Positions 23,678 to 33,995 of a stretch of 64,000 bases of DNA are shown here, in pieces; position 1 is the stretch's first letter, and each line of letters opens with the position of its first letter. The stretch covers positions 124,001 to 188,000 of the forward strand of contig CALXJI010000002.1 of NCBI GenBank assembly GCA_944388585.1, in the 5' to 3' direction. This stretch comes from an uncultured Clostridia bacterium. GTDB lineage: Bacteria; Bacillota; Clostridia; TANB77; CAG-465. Both the position numbers and the translations under genes were made by a program. A model generated the notes under the pieces. The model was not told the origin of the DNA. It did no database searches and saw only the letters and a list, made by a program, of their open reading frames with translations.

Positions 23678-24367
23678 CTATGGCATATCATATGGTAAAA
23701 TGTGTGTATATCCATCACTTGTTATCGCACCAACGCGAGATGTAATTCTTCCATTTGTTGTTTTTACTGCAACCTGCATAATTCTTACAACATCCTTTAA
23801 ATCATATTCTTTAAACTGTAAATCTGTAGTATCATAATTTTTTAAAGCATATTGAATTGTTCCATCGTCTAGTAGCACTATTATATATGCTGATGTTGCT
23901 GTGCCATGAGATTGTGTCTGTACATCTACTATTTGTTTTCCATCAAAAGTATACTTTCTATCATTAAGTCTAAATTGAAAATCATAATTAGTTTCTCCTC
24001 CACTGTAATAAGAAGTTGTTGGCCCTATAATATAAGATAATGTATTATCTATAGTTTTACTTACTCCACTTTCTAACACTTCTTCTACTTCAAGACCACT
24101 ATTTGATGCATCAATTTTACTATTATCTACTTTTGGTATAATTAATTTTTCAAGAGTTTGGACTTCATTTTGTATACCATCTGTTCCTCCTTCTTGACTT
24201 AACTGTGTCTCAATTTCTTGTTTTTCATTATTTAAAGATTCAACTTGAGCTGTTAATTCATTTATCTTTTCATCTGAGTCTAAATACTTATATCCAAAAA
24301 AGAAAGATAAAGCTCCTAAAAATACAATTACTACTATTAAAATTGTTAATGTTATTTTACTTTTCAT
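23678..24367 (-). CDS. Membrane-anchored coiled-coil protein, unknown
   Basis: About 229 residues. A single N-terminal membrane helix (about 6-27) is followed by a coiled coil (about 30-60), a linker, and a C-terminal beta-rich domain with no recognised motif. This is the outline of a MreC- or DivIC-like bitopic surface protein, but no diagnostic residues are seen. ATG 24367 follows AAGGGGTGG; a GTG at 24376 lies inside that site. It stands alone between two terminators and upstream of nothing on its strand except the DUF212 region. Function unknown. Confidence 0.65.
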   Translation of the reverse strand: MKSKITLTILIVVIVFLGALSFFFGYKYLDSDEKINELTAQVESLNNEKQEIETQLSQEGGTDGIQNEVQTLEKLIIPKVDNSKIDASNSGLEVEEVLESGVSKTIDNTLSYIIGPTTSYYSGGETNYDFQFRLNDRKYTFDGKQIVDVQTQSHGTATSAYIIVLLDDGTIQYALKNYDTTDLQFKEYDLKDVVRIMQVAVKTTNGRITSRVGAITSDGYTHILPYDMP

Positions 24368-24511
24368 ATATTCCACCCCTTACATTATCACAATAACATC
24401 TAAATTTATTTTTGTAAATACTTAAATTTTTATTGTATTTTAAATTTTATTTAATACTATCGTATTTTATCTAATTAATATCTTCTATATATTTTTTATG
24501 TTGCATAAAAA

Positions 24512-24549
24512 TTACAAAAATCATAATAGAATAATTCTATTATGATTTT
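24512..24549 (-). terminator. Terminator of obg
   Basis: A perfect 16-bp inverted repeat (24517-24532 with 24534-24549; the innermost pairs form the loop) is followed by T5 on the minus strand. Confidence 0.8.
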
Positions 24550-24552
24550 ATC

Positions 24553-25848
<1,296 letters not shown>

Positions 25849-26154
25849 CTATTCTTTAAAATAATCTATTTTTATTGCCTCTTTATCCTTTTTCATTGTT
25901 TGACTTGCTTTAAATTTTACTTTTTTAGGATCTATTCCACATGCAAGAAGATCTAGTGCTAGTTCTCTTACATTTTTTCTTACTTTATTTGAATTATTGA
26001 AATTATCTGTTAATACTTGAACACCAGCAATTTCAATAAATATATCATATTCATTTTGCAACTTTACCTAATTACCTACAGCTCCAAAATAATGTCCTAA
26101 ATACAAATTCCCTGTAGGTCTTATACCTGTTAAAATAATTTTTTGATTGTCCAT
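25849..26154 (-). pseudogene. trpS: Tryptophanyl-tRNA synthetase fragment with an internal TAG
   Basis: Reading from ATG 26154 (with GAGGTG upstream), the frame gives the class I synthetase N-terminus: GIRPTGNLYLGHYFGAVGN, containing the GHYFG form of the HIGH motif. It then meets TAG at 26068-26070, where TrpS normally has Trp in GNWVKLQ. The frame continues as [22 protein letters not shown] and a helical stretch, ending at 25849 after about 100 codons. No KMSKS domain follows, so two-thirds of the enzyme is missing. It is a decayed fragment; a functional trpS must be elsewhere. The first 28 codons could still be translated as a leader before obg. Confidence 0.85.
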
Positions 26155-26407
26155 TTTCTCACCTCACGTTACTTTAAGTATTATACAATAAATAATATAA
26201 AAAATCTATAAAAAAATATATTTTCTTTTATTTTATGTATACTTTTTAACTAAATTTATTATATTTTGTATAATTTAATTGACTAATATTAAAACGCAAT
26301 ATATAATAAAGGTAAATTTAAAACTTTAAGAAAATGATAATTATTATTTTTAAGTACAGAAAAAAACTTACTTTCTAAATTAAAATTATTAAAAAGGAGG
26401 AGTTTTT

Positions 26408-27931
26408 ATGGGAAATAAAAACAAAACAAATATGTATGTTGACATTATATCTTTGCATAATGAAGTAACAGGATCGTGCATTATCTGCACAGTAAGATTT
26501 CCTGATAAGGAAAAAATTCGTTTTTTAATAGACTGTGGTCTATTTCAAGAAGAAAATTACCAACTGCAAAATTTTTCTTTTCCATTCGATCCAAAAGAAA
26601 TAAAATTTGTGCTTGTTACACATAATCATATCGATCATGTAGGACGTCTGCCAAAATTGTATAAAGATGGATTTAGAGGGAATATCTATGCAAGTAAAAT
26701 AACTTCAATGCTTATGCCACTTGCTTTATATAACACTGCTGAGATTTTATCTTATTCATTTCAAAAAAATCCAAACAAATACAAAAAGATAATAGAAGAT
26801 GCTTCTGTACCAGTGTTCTTAAATAATGATGTACTATATGATTCAAAAAATGTAGAAGAAATGTTAAGCTATGTTACTGGTAAAGAATACAATTCAACAT
26901 TTAAAATAACTGATAATATAAGTGCAACACTTATTCCAAATGCTCACTTACTTGGAGCTGCTTCAATACTTGTTACTATATCATATGAAAATGAAGATCC
27001 AATATATCTATATTTTTCTGGTGATTATTCTCCAAATAATAGATTATTTGATGTTGAAGAAAATAATAGCATTTATAATTTACCAATAAATATTGTTCAA
27101 GAATCAACCTATGGAAAAACTAGTAAAGACACAATAGAATATACTTTTAGAAAATACTTATTAAATTCTATAAAAAACAAAGAAACTTGTATAATTCCTG
27201 TTTTTTCTCAAGGAAGAGCTCAAGAAATACCTTATGAGTTAAAACAAATGCAACAAGAAGGTTTACTTGATACATCTATTCCTATATTTGCTGATGGTAA
27301 ATTATCTTATAGCTATACTAATTTTTATTTAAATCATAGTGAATTTTTAAAAAAAGAAGTAAAAAACTTTCTTCCAGAAAACTTTAATTTTGTAAAAGAT
27401 AATATAGAAAGAGAAAAACTATTAACTGATAGATCATGTAAAATTATTCTTACAACTTCAGGTATGGGTAATTATGGACCAGCACAGACATATTTACCAT
27501 ATTATATTAGTAGACCAAAATGCAGTATAATATTTTGTGGATATACAACTCCTGATAGTCTTGGTGGAAAATTAAAACAAGTAAAGAAGAATGAACTCTT
27601 TAATCTAAATGGACTAATAGTAAAAAAAGCTGCTAACGTTTATTCTACCAATGAATTTTCTGGTCATGCAAAAAAAGAAGAATTGCTAAATTTATTACGA
27701 AAATTTAACAATATAAAATCTGTAATTATAAACCATGGAAATACTGACGTTAAAGAATATTATGCAAAAAGGGTAGTAAATGAAATTGCACCCAAAAATG
27801 TAGCTTTACTAGATAATCAAAATTATATTAGAATCTATGCATATGGAATAGCTAAAACATTTAAAGCTACTGATATTAATATACGGTATAGAATAAAACT
27901 GAGTGAAAATTCACTCAGTTTTTATTTTTAA
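26408..27931 (+). CDS. Beta-CASP metallo-beta-lactamase RNA nuclease-like protein
   Basis: 507 residues. The metallo-beta-lactamase fold starts at about 8, with the HNHIDHVGR zinc motif near 77-85, a distal His in NAHLLG near 178 and the FSGDYSP Asp near 203. A beta-CASP domain follows, with STYGKTSKDTIE near 240, then a GMGNYGPAQ segment. A terminal MBL part carries SGHAKKEEL and NHGN. These are the motifs of the CPSF/YSH1-type exonuclease/endonuclease family, so it probably processes RNA; bacterial members of this short type are poorly characterised. AAGGAGG precedes the ATG. It is alone on its strand and convergent with the next gene. Confidence 0.85.
   Translation: MGNKNKTNMYVDIISLHNEVTGSCIICTVRFPDKEKIRFLIDCGLFQEENYQLQNFSFPFDPKEIKFVLVTHNHIDHVGRLPKLYKDGFRGNIYASKITSMLMPLALYNTAEILSYSFQKNPNKYKKIIEDASVPVFLNNDVLYDSKNVEEMLSYVTGKEYNSTFKITDNISATLIPNAHLLGAASILVTISYENEDPIYLYFSGDYSPNNRLFDVEENNSIYNLPINIVQESTYGKTSKDTIEYTFRKYLLNSIKNKETCIIPVFSQGRAQEIPYELKQMQQEGLLDTSIPIFADGKLSYSYTNFYLNHSEFLKKEVKNFLPENFNFVKDNIEREKLLTDRSCKIILTTSGMGNYGPAQTYLPYYISRPKCSIIFCGYTTPDSLGGKLKQVKKNELFNLNGLIVKKAANVYSTNEFSGHAKKEELLNLLRKFNNIKSVIINHGNTDVKEYYAKRVVNEIAPKNVALLDNQNYIRIYAYGIAKTFKATDINIRYRIKLSENSLSFYF
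27896..27927. terminator. Terminator between convergent genes
   Basis: A 12-bp stem (AAACTGAGTGAA with its complement) is followed by T-rich sequence on the plus strand. It lies inside the 3' ends of both convergent genes, which overlap by 17 nt. Confidence 0.8.
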
Positions 27932-28559
27932 TAGGCATAATATATATTTTCTTATTATTACAAAATATTTTATTATTTAACCCCATTGCAAACTTTATTC
28001 CTTTGTCTTTTAAATATGTACTAAGTAATCTAGATATATTTACATAGTCAATGTATCCTCTTACTAAGTTTGGGCTATTTATTTCTAATACAATATTTTT
28101 TTTACCTAAATAATTTTTATTTTCTTTATAAAAATCTTTTATTATCATTATGTAAAATTCTATTTTAGGAGATTCTCCATCATAAATTTTTGTATTATCT
28201 ATTAGCTCTGTAACAATAGATGGATATTTTTTACGATTATCTTTAAATTCTCCATTTAAAAGATAACCACCAATCATTAATGTATATTCTTCAATTTTTC
28301 CTTTTTCATATTCTTTAGAAACTAAACTTTTAGGAAATAATACTAATTCTTCAAGTATGCTACATATTATTTCAACTTTTTCTTCATTTGAAAGATCAGA
28401 TTTTCTAAAATTATATAATCTAATCTCTTTATTCTGATGATTTATATATACATTTCCTTCTATTTTTCTTTCTTCTTCTTTATGAGCATTATCATTAAAC
28501 AACTCTAACCTTCCGACCTTTTCACTATATACAGCATAAATACTGTCTTTTCTTTCCAT
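27915..28559 (-). CDS. Hypothetical cytoplasmic protein
   Basis: 214 residues, soluble, charged, no signal peptide or membrane segment. It is an alternation of short strands and helices with no motif I recognise. The C-terminus ends in a short Lys-rich tail that lies within the shared terminator. AAAGGAGG precedes the ATG. It lies after rpmA and its terminator on the same strand, so it is probably its own unit. No function proposed. Confidence 0.6.
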   Translation of the reverse strand: MERKDSIYAVYSEKVGRLELFNDNAHKEEERKIEGNVYINHQNKEIRLYNFRKSDLSNEEKVEIICSILEELVLFPKSLVSKEYEKGKIEEYTLMIGGYLLNGEFKDNRKKYPSIVTELIDNTKIYDGESPKIEFYIMIIKDFYKENKNYLGKKNIVLEINSPNLVRGYIDYVNISRLLSTYLKDKGIKFAMGLNNKIFCNNKKIYIMPIKNKN

Positions 28560-28661
28560 ATTTCTTCCTCCTTTTTAATAATTTCTTAAAAAATAATTAT
28601 TTATTAACAAAAAATATTTAACAATATATATTGTATCATATTTATGTAAAACAAGCAATAG

Positions 28662-28708
28662 TTTTACTGCCGTAACGCAGTAAAAAAATGCAACCTCAAG
28701 GTTGCATT
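28662..28708 (-). terminator. Tandem terminator hairpins after rpmA
   Basis: The first hairpin (28687-28708, 10 bp, 2-nt loop) is followed by a run of T on the minus strand. A second perfect 9-bp hairpin (28662-28685) follows at once. Confidence 0.85.
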
Positions 28709-28711
28709 TAA

Positions 28712-28972
28712 TTACTCTTCTACAGGATATACGCTAACTTTTTTGTCGCTTTTTCCTTTTCTTTCAAATTTAACGACACCATCAACTTTAGAATATAAAG
28801 TATCATCACTACCAATTCCAACATTAGTACCTGGATGAACTTTAGTTCCTCTTTGTCTGTATAAAATATTTCCTGCTAATACAAATTGACCATCAGCTCT
28901 TTTAGCTCCAAGTCTTTTAGCTTCACTATCTCTACCATTTCTAGTAGATCCGCCGCCTTTTTTATGTGCCAT
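28712..28972 (-). CDS. rpmA: 50S ribosomal protein L27
   Basis: 86 residues, a complete L27. It starts directly with [16 protein letters not shown], the mature N-terminus found in proteobacteria. Most Firmicutes have a 9-residue extension here (ending in a Phe-Phe cleavage site) that the protease Prp removes. The extension is absent, and no prp gene lies between rplU and rpmA, which is its usual place. AAGGAG lies before the ATG, so a longer start is not likely. It is cotranscribed with rplU (35-nt gap) and ends in a tandem terminator. Confidence 0.97.
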   Translation of the reverse strand: MAHKKGGGSTRNGRDSEAKRLGAKRADGQFVLAGNILYRQRGTKVHPGTNVGIGSDDTLYSKVDGVVKFERKGKSDKKVSVYPVEE

Positions 28973-29007
28973 TTATCTCACTCCTTTTAATTCACATTAC
29001 GTTTTAA

Positions 29008-29361
29008 TTACTCAGCTGCTTCTTCAGTAGCTTTTTTAGCTCTTGTTCCAGTTGTTATTTTTTCAATTTGAATTTTTGTATATGGTTGTCTATGTCCTCT
29101 TGTTTTTCTTTGATTTTTCTTAGCTTTATACTTATAAACAAGTACTTTTTTAGCTTTACCATGACCAACAACTGTAGCTTTTACTTTTGCTCCTTTAACA
29201 GTATCAGTTCCTACAGTCACTTTGTCTCCATCAGATACTAATAGAACTTTATCAAAAGTTGTTGTTTTTCCTTCTTCTAGTTCTTCTAGTCTATCAACAA
29301 AAACAATGTCTCCTTCTTGAACTTTGTACTGTTTTCCACTAATTTCAACTATTGCGTACAT
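29008..29361 (-). CDS. rplU: 50S ribosomal protein L21
   Basis: About 117 residues, a complete L21: it starts MYAIVEISGKQYKV, and the C-terminal motif is KRKTRGHRQPYTKIQI-like (here NQRKTRGHRQPYTKIQI). ATG 29361 is used because AGGAGG lies just upstream. An in-frame ATG further upstream (29415) is within the leader, and its 18 added residues are not family-like. A Lys/Ala-rich tail of about 15 residues extends past the usual end. Promoter at 29443-29471; a leader that may bind L21 lies between. Confidence 0.96.
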   Translation of the reverse strand: MYAIVEISGKQYKVQEGDIVFVDRLEELEEGKTTTFDKVLLVSDGDKVTVGTDTVKGAKVKATVVGHGKAKKVLVYKYKAKKNQRKTRGHRQPYTKIQIEKITTGTRAKKATEEAAE

Positions 29362-29436
29362 AATGTTCCTCCTTAATTCTAACTTGCTCTCGCCATAGAG
29401 GTGCTTACGCTTCAAACCTTTTCTGTGCGGAATACA
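29362..29436 (-). promoter_or_regulatory. rplU leader, probable autoregulatory RNA
   Basis: The 75-nt 5' leader holds short stems, including CTGT...ACAG near the 5' end and CTC...GAG nearer the gene, and more G and C than the surrounding DNA. Firmicutes have an L21 leader RNA in this position; I cannot align to its consensus here, so the family assignment is inferred from location. Confidence 0.5.
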
Positions 29437-29442
29437 GTGAGT

Positions 29443-29471
29443 ATTTTAACATATCTGAGCTTAATTGTCAA
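29443..29471 (-). promoter_or_regulatory. Promoter of rplU-rpmA
   Basis: On the minus strand, TTGACA (29466-29471), 17 bp, TAAAAT (29443-29448). The -35 overlaps the last codons of pth. Confidence 0.8.
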
Positions 29472-29994
29472 GAAATTCTTTAAATTTTGATTCTACTTGT
29501 ACAAAAATATTATCTTCTAATTTTTTTAACTCATCTTTTTTAAATTTTTCTAGTACAAAATCTACCATATCTTGTTTTGGATATTTAAGTCCCCCAAGTC
29601 CAATTCTAATTCTTGGTATTTCTTCACTAGAAATCATTTGTACAATATTTTTCATTCCATTATGAGTTCCACCACTTCCTTTTTTTCTATATCTAATAGT
29701 TCCAAAAGGAATATCTACATCATCAAAAATTATGAGTATATCACTATTTTCAACTTTAAACCAATTTTTTAATGCTACAACCGCATTTCCACTTAAATTC
29801 ATATATGTAATTGGCTTAGCAAAAACTACTTTTTCACCATTTATAACAGTTTGACCTATCAAAGAATTACAACTACTTTTGGTTATTTCAACATTATATA
29901 AAGATGCTAAATAATCAACCGCCATCCATCCAACATTATGTCTAGTTTTATCATATTCTTTACTTGGATTCCCAAGTCCTACAATAATTTTCAT
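29461..29994 (-). CDS. pth: Peptidyl-tRNA hydrolase
   Basis: Recycles peptidyl-tRNA released from ribosomes; cytoplasmic. 177 residues, slightly shorter than the typical 185-195. The family's GLGNPSKEYDKTRHNVGW signature is at 5-22 with the catalytic His at 20. PITYMNLSGNAV near 60-72 and DDVDIPFGTIRYRKKGSGGTHNGMK near 92-115 are intact. The promoter of the L21 operon lies at its 3' end. Start: ATG 29994 with a weak AAAGAG site. Confidence 0.95.
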   Translation of the reverse strand: MKIIVGLGNPSKEYDKTRHNVGWMAVDYLASLYNVEITKSSCNSLIGQTVINGEKVVFAKPITYMNLSGNAVVALKNWFKVENSDILIIFDDVDIPFGTIRYRKKGSGGTHNGMKNIVQMISSEEIPRIRIGLGGLKYPKQDMVDFVLEKFKKDELKKLEDNIFVQVESKFKEFLDN

Positions 29995-30066
29995 TTATAG
30001 TTCACACTCTTTCTTTCATACTAATTTATATATATATTATTTTACTTAATACTTTACTCAAAACTC

Positions 30067-30095
30067 TTGAAAAAATAAGTATTTTATAGTATCAT
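30067..30095 (+). promoter_or_regulatory. Possible promoter of the coupling-protein gene
   Basis: TTGAAA (30067-30072), 17 bp, TATCAT (30090-30095). Two mismatches from consensus; about 65 nt of leader. Confidence 0.4.
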
Positions 30096-30168
30096 TATAT
30101 ATGAATTAAGTTAATATGTCAATTAAAGTCTTATTAACTATTTATATTACTGAAAGTGGTGATTTTGT

Positions 30169-32670
30169 TTGATAGAAAATCTTTTTAAAAAGTTACATAT
30201 TTCAGTTAAACCAGAAAAGATTCTAACATATATACTTTATGCTATTAGTATAGTAGTTGCTTTTTTCTGCTTAGCTAAAATATTAAGTTTAGCTGCTGGA
30301 AACATACATATGAGTGATAACATATCTATTGACTCACCTATTCCATACATTGTTTCAATTATATTCATAATTCCAGCTTTAGCTTTTTCATATTATGTAA
30401 ATTCTGGCCTAGCAAAAAATGACGATGATAAAGTAAAAATGTTTATGTTAACATGTGTCTTATTAGCTATTCCAGTATTGTATTCAATAAGTGGAGTGAT
30501 AAATTGGATTTGTTGGCAAGTATTACAATCTTTACCTAAATATGAACAAGTATTGTATACTTATCCACAGTTTATTCCACCAGCTGTTAAAGCTTTAACT
30601 TTATTTATTCCATTCATCTCAATAACATATATATTAGATTATCTTTTATCTATATATAACAGTGAAGATTTATTAAAGTCAATCGCTGGATTTGTAGGAC
30701 TTACTGTTAGTTCTGGCGGAAAGAAAAATGGTGCATTTGATTGTGATACTGTAATAGGTGCTGCAAAAGGTACATCTGTTCCTATTGTTGTTCCTGAGAA
30801 AAAACGTTATGAAGCAACTCTAGTTCAAGGTGCTACAGGTACTGGTAAGACAGCTACTGTTTTATTACCTATGAGTGCACTTGATCTTGAGAAAAAATTT
30901 TTCTTTAGAGAATATGCTAAAAAAATTGGATATTCTATGTTAAAAAAAGGTATTGCATATATGAATGGACCTTATGATAATAGATATATAAATAGAAATT
31001 TTTCATTAAATATGTTAAAACCAAAAACTGGTATGGAAGAACAATTTGAAGATGAAGTAAGACCTTTGGTACAATATGTAGATAACGCAACTGGAAATAT
31101 AACATATAGGAATTTAGGTATAACTATAGTTGAAAATGATGGCAACTTTATATCTCAATTTATTGGTGTTGCTAAAAACTTCGATATGGATGTATTGTCT
31201 ATAGATCCTGCTAGTCCTGAAACAACACTTAGTATAAATCCATTTGCTATTCCAGATCCTGCAAAAGCTGCATCTATTGTAGCAGATGTTCTTATGGCAA
31301 TGTATGATCAAAAAGGAAGTAGCGATCCATTCTTTACACAAGTAACTATAGATGCATTTCAAAACCTATCTATATTACTTAAAGAAATGTATCCTATACT
31401 TCATAATGGTGAAATGGCTTCTCTTGAAGACATGCTTGAACTATTATATAACTTTGATGCAGTTGAAGAAATGACTGAGGAAATGAAAAAAATTCCTGAA
31501 TTGGAGCAAAAATATAAGCTATTAATAAAATACTTTGAAAAGAATTTCTATAAACCAAGTTTGAATATAAATGGATATGAAATTCCAGGTACTCGTGGTA
31601 GTGGTAGAAAAGATACAGAAAAATTCTTATATGGAGCTATTACTCAACTTAATAATTTAATACGTAATCCTGGACTTAAAGCTGCACTTTGTGGAAAAGA
31701 AAATGTAATTGACTTTGACAAAGCTTTAGCAAATGGTAGTATAATAACTGCATGTTCAAGAAAAGGTGAGCTTGGTATTATCCAGGCTAAAGCATTTGGT
31801 ATGTTCTTTATACTACAATTCCAAGATGCAGTACTTAGAAGAAAAGGAAATGAAGATTCAAGAACACCTCATTTTCTATACATAGATGAATTTCCAGAAT
31901 ATATTACTAAAGATATGGAGGTTATGTTTACACTATTTAGAAAATATAGATGCGGTGTTACAGTTGCAATTCAAAACCTATCACAACTTGAAAAATCTGG
32001 ACATTCTTACTATAGACAGACAGTACTTGCAAATACTAAAACACAAATTGTATTTGGAGATACTGTAAAAGAAGACAGTGAATACTGGAGTGAAGCTTTT
32101 GGTATGGAAAAGAAAGTAGATGCTACTACTTCATATAAAGTAGATCCTACAGAAGGATTCAAAGCTGAACCAACTAAGATAAATGTTAAAGATAAAGAAA
32201 GAATTAAAAAACATAAACTTGCTGAACTTGGATTTGGATCAATGTTTTACAAAACTAAAACTGCTAACGGTAAAACTGTGTTTGGAGAAGGTAAAACTTC
32301 ATTCTTAGCAGATAAATATAAGCAACATCAAAATACACTTATGTTTAATTTTGAAAAATATATGATGTCTAAACCTGATGCTCCTACTATAACTATGAAT
32401 GACAGCGATAGTTCAACAAATGATGATAGCTTATTTGGAGTAAATACTACTAACAGATTAAAAGAAGAAATAAAGAAAAATGTTACATCTTCAAATGTTA
32501 ATAATAATCCTGATTTTATATCTACAGATACAGATTATTCTCAAGATGACAACACAAATGACATAGAAATTGTATTTGAAAATAATGATGTAACTCTAGA
32601 TCAACAAGGAAACGGTGGAGCTATTACAGAGAACTATGAATCTCCAATAATAAAAAGAAGTAAAAAATAA
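30169..32670 (+). CDS. virD4: T4SS coupling protein, VirD4/TraG family
   Basis: An ATPase expected to dock the substrate at the secretion channel. 833 residues. Four membrane segments near 20-40, 60-80, 100-125 and 145-165 are followed by a cytoplasmic RecA-like domain, with Walker A GATGTGKT near 222-229 and Walker B HFLYIDEFPEY near 567. An AAIQNLSQLE-like segment is near 600, and a TraG-type TQIVFGD motif follows. A charged, disordered tail extends from about 745. It is separated from the VirB-like operon by about 16 kb of housekeeping genes and lies on the other strand. The TTG start has GTGGTGAT upstream, the same arrangement as the M23 gene at 14252. No relaxase lies nearby. Confidence 0.9.
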   Translation: MIENLFKKLHISVKPEKILTYILYAISIVVAFFCLAKILSLAAGNIHMSDNISIDSPIPYIVSIIFIIPALAFSYYVNSGLAKNDDDKVKMFMLTCVLLAIPVLYSISGVINWICWQVLQSLPKYEQVLYTYPQFIPPAVKALTLFIPFISITYILDYLLSIYNSEDLLKSIAGFVGLTVSSGGKKNGAFDCDTVIGAAKGTSVPIVVPEKKRYEATLVQGATGTGKTATVLLPMSALDLEKKFFFREYAKKIGYSMLKKGIAYMNGPYDNRYINRNFSLNMLKPKTGMEEQFEDEVRPLVQYVDNATGNITYRNLGITIVENDGNFISQFIGVAKNFDMDVLSIDPASPETTLSINPFAIPDPAKAASIVADVLMAMYDQKGSSDPFFTQVTIDAFQNLSILLKEMYPILHNGEMASLEDMLELLYNFDAVEEMTEEMKKIPELEQKYKLLIKYFEKNFYKPSLNINGYEIPGTRGSGRKDTEKFLYGAITQLNNLIRNPGLKAALCGKENVIDFDKALANGSIITACSRKGELGIIQAKAFGMFFILQFQDAVLRRKGNEDSRTPHFLYIDEFPEYITKDMEVMFTLFRKYRCGVTVAIQNLSQLEKSGHSYYRQTVLANTKTQIVFGDTVKEDSEYWSEAFGMEKKVDATTSYKVDPTEGFKAEPTKINVKDKERIKKHKLAELGFGSMFYKTKTANGKTVFGEGKTSFLADKYKQHQNTLMFNFEKYMMSKPDAPTITMNDSDSSTNDDSLFGVNTTNRLKEEIKKNVTSSNVNNNPDFISTDTDYSQDDNTNDIEIVFENNDVTLDQQGNGGAITENYESPIIKRSKK

Positions 32671-32677
32671 TTTAAAT

Positions 32678-32714
32678 AAAATATCTCTTACAAAAAGTAA
32701 GAGATATTTTATTT
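32678..32714 (+). terminator. Terminator of the coupling-protein gene
   Basis: A 14-bp inverted repeat (32678-32691 with 32697-32710), 5-nt loop, T-rich flank. Confidence 0.8.
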
Positions 32715-32773
32715 ATCCATTTTAGATATGTCTTAACAAAATACTATTTAGAATTATTAATAATTAAAATCAC

Positions 32774-32804
32774 AAAAAAATATTGAAGTATATTATTACT
32801 TCAA
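32774..32804 (-). terminator. Terminator of the cysteine synthase-like gene
   Basis: An 8-bp stem (32783-32790 with 32797-32804) is followed by T-rich sequence on the minus strand. Confidence 0.65.
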
Positions 32805-32840
32805 TTATTATTTTATATCCATCTAAAAAAAACAAATTTC

Positions 32841-33806
32841 TTATACCTCTTTATAACTTAAGAGTTTTACATGATTAGAAATATAATTGTCATTATCCTC
32901 TATCCCATTTACAAGCTCTGTAGATAAATATTTTTTATTATCATCTGCAAACACAGTTACAACACCATTGTCTATTTTCTTTGATAATAGAACACATCCT
33001 AAAAAATTAGCACCAGACGAAATACCAACACCAAGTCCTAGCTCTTTTGCTAATTTTCTAGACATATTTATAGCATCATTATCATTTATTAATATAATAT
33101 CATCTATTTTTTCTTTATCTAATAAATCTGGAACAAAATCATCCCCTATTCCTTCTATTTTATGATTTCCTATCCTTTCCCCTTTTGAAATTATTGGCAT
33201 TTTATCTGGTTCTATAGCTACTATCTTTAGATTTTTATATTTTTCCTTTAATTTTGTACCTATTCCCATAAGTGTACCTCCTGTACCTACGCCAGATACA
33301 AAGCCACCTATTTCTTGTGGTAGTTGTTTTAGCATCTCGTACCCTGTAGTTTTATAATGCGCAAGGAAATTATCTCTATTTGAAAATTGATTCACTAAAA
33401 ATCCTTTCTTTTCTGCTGCAAGTTTTTTAGCCCTTTTAACACACTCAATAAATCCGCCATCTTTCTCAGAGACTAAAATTACATTTGCACCAAAACTTTT
33501 CATGAGTAAAACTCTTTCTCTACTTGCCCAATCTGGCATAAAAATATATACAGGATGTCTATAATATGCTCCAAGTGCACTTATTGATATACCAGTATTC
33601 CCGCTAGTTGCCTCAATTATTGGCATTCCAGGTTTTAGTATTTCCTTTTCTTTGGCATTTTTTATAATATAGTATGCTACTCTATCTTTTATACTTCCTG
33701 TTAAATTATAATATTCAAGTTTAGCATAAATTTTATTTATTTTTCCATCGTATTCATAAGTTATCTCTATCATTGGAGTATTTCCAATCATTTTTCTTTC
33801 ATTCAA
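32841..33806 (-). CDS. Cysteine synthase-family PLP enzyme
   Basis: About 321 residues, fold-type II PLP enzyme. The N-terminal IGNTPMIEI is followed by the PLP lysine in LTGSIKDRVA near 38, the substrate loop EATSGNTGIS near 65, and GVGTGGTLMGIG near 173-184 for phosphate binding. The C-terminal GISSGANF motif is intact. The family joins O-acetylserine and sulfide (CysK/CysM); cystathionine beta-synthase-like roles are possible. The start is TTG 33806 because AAGGAG lies 8 nt upstream; the GTG at 33815 abuts that site. No sulfur riboswitch or T-box is visible upstream. Confidence 0.87.
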   Translation of the reverse strand: MNERKMIGNTPMIEITYEYDGKINKIYAKLEYYNLTGSIKDRVAYYIIKNAKEKEILKPGMPIIEATSGNTGISISALGAYYRHPVYIFMPDWASRERVLLMKSFGANVILVSEKDGGFIECVKRAKKLAAEKKGFLVNQFSNRDNFLAHYKTTGYEMLKQLPQEIGGFVSGVGTGGTLMGIGTKLKEKYKNLKIVAIEPDKMPIISKGERIGNHKIEGIGDDFVPDLLDKEKIDDIILINDNDAINMSRKLAKELGLGVGISSGANFLGCVLLSKKIDNGVVTVFADDNKKYLSTELVNGIEDNDNYISNHVKLLSYKEV

Positions 33807-33880
33807 AGCAATCACTCCTTTAAATATTTTATTTATATATATTATTCTAGTATAAAGAAATTGTTATTAATAATGGCAAT

Positions 33881-33917
33881 AAAAAAGTAAACAATATTAT
33901 ATAATGCTTACTTTTTT
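33881..33917 (-). terminator. Terminator of the AIM24 gene
   Basis: AAAAAAGTAA (33881-33890) pairs with TTACTTTTTT (33908-33917) around an AT-rich loop; T6 follows on the minus strand. The gene ends 80 nt away, so this is its likely end. Confidence 0.55.
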
Positions 33918-33995
33918 ATATTTATTATACATACTATATTTTTTTATATTATAAAAAAGTCTTATACTTAGTATATCAATAATAGTTTTTTCTAA

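Noticed and set aside
26068..26070. TAG in trpS read as Trp (recoded genetic code)
   Set aside because: Other genes use TAG as a normal stop (e.g. at 40374), and the rest of the trpS gene is missing.
29361..29415. 18-residue extension of L21
   Set aside because: Lies in the structured leader; AGGAGG fits the internal ATG and the added residues are not family-like.
33807..33995. Riboswitch or T-box before the cysteine synthase-like gene
   Set aside because: Only an AT-rich hairpin with T tract is seen; no conserved T-box or SAM-type core.
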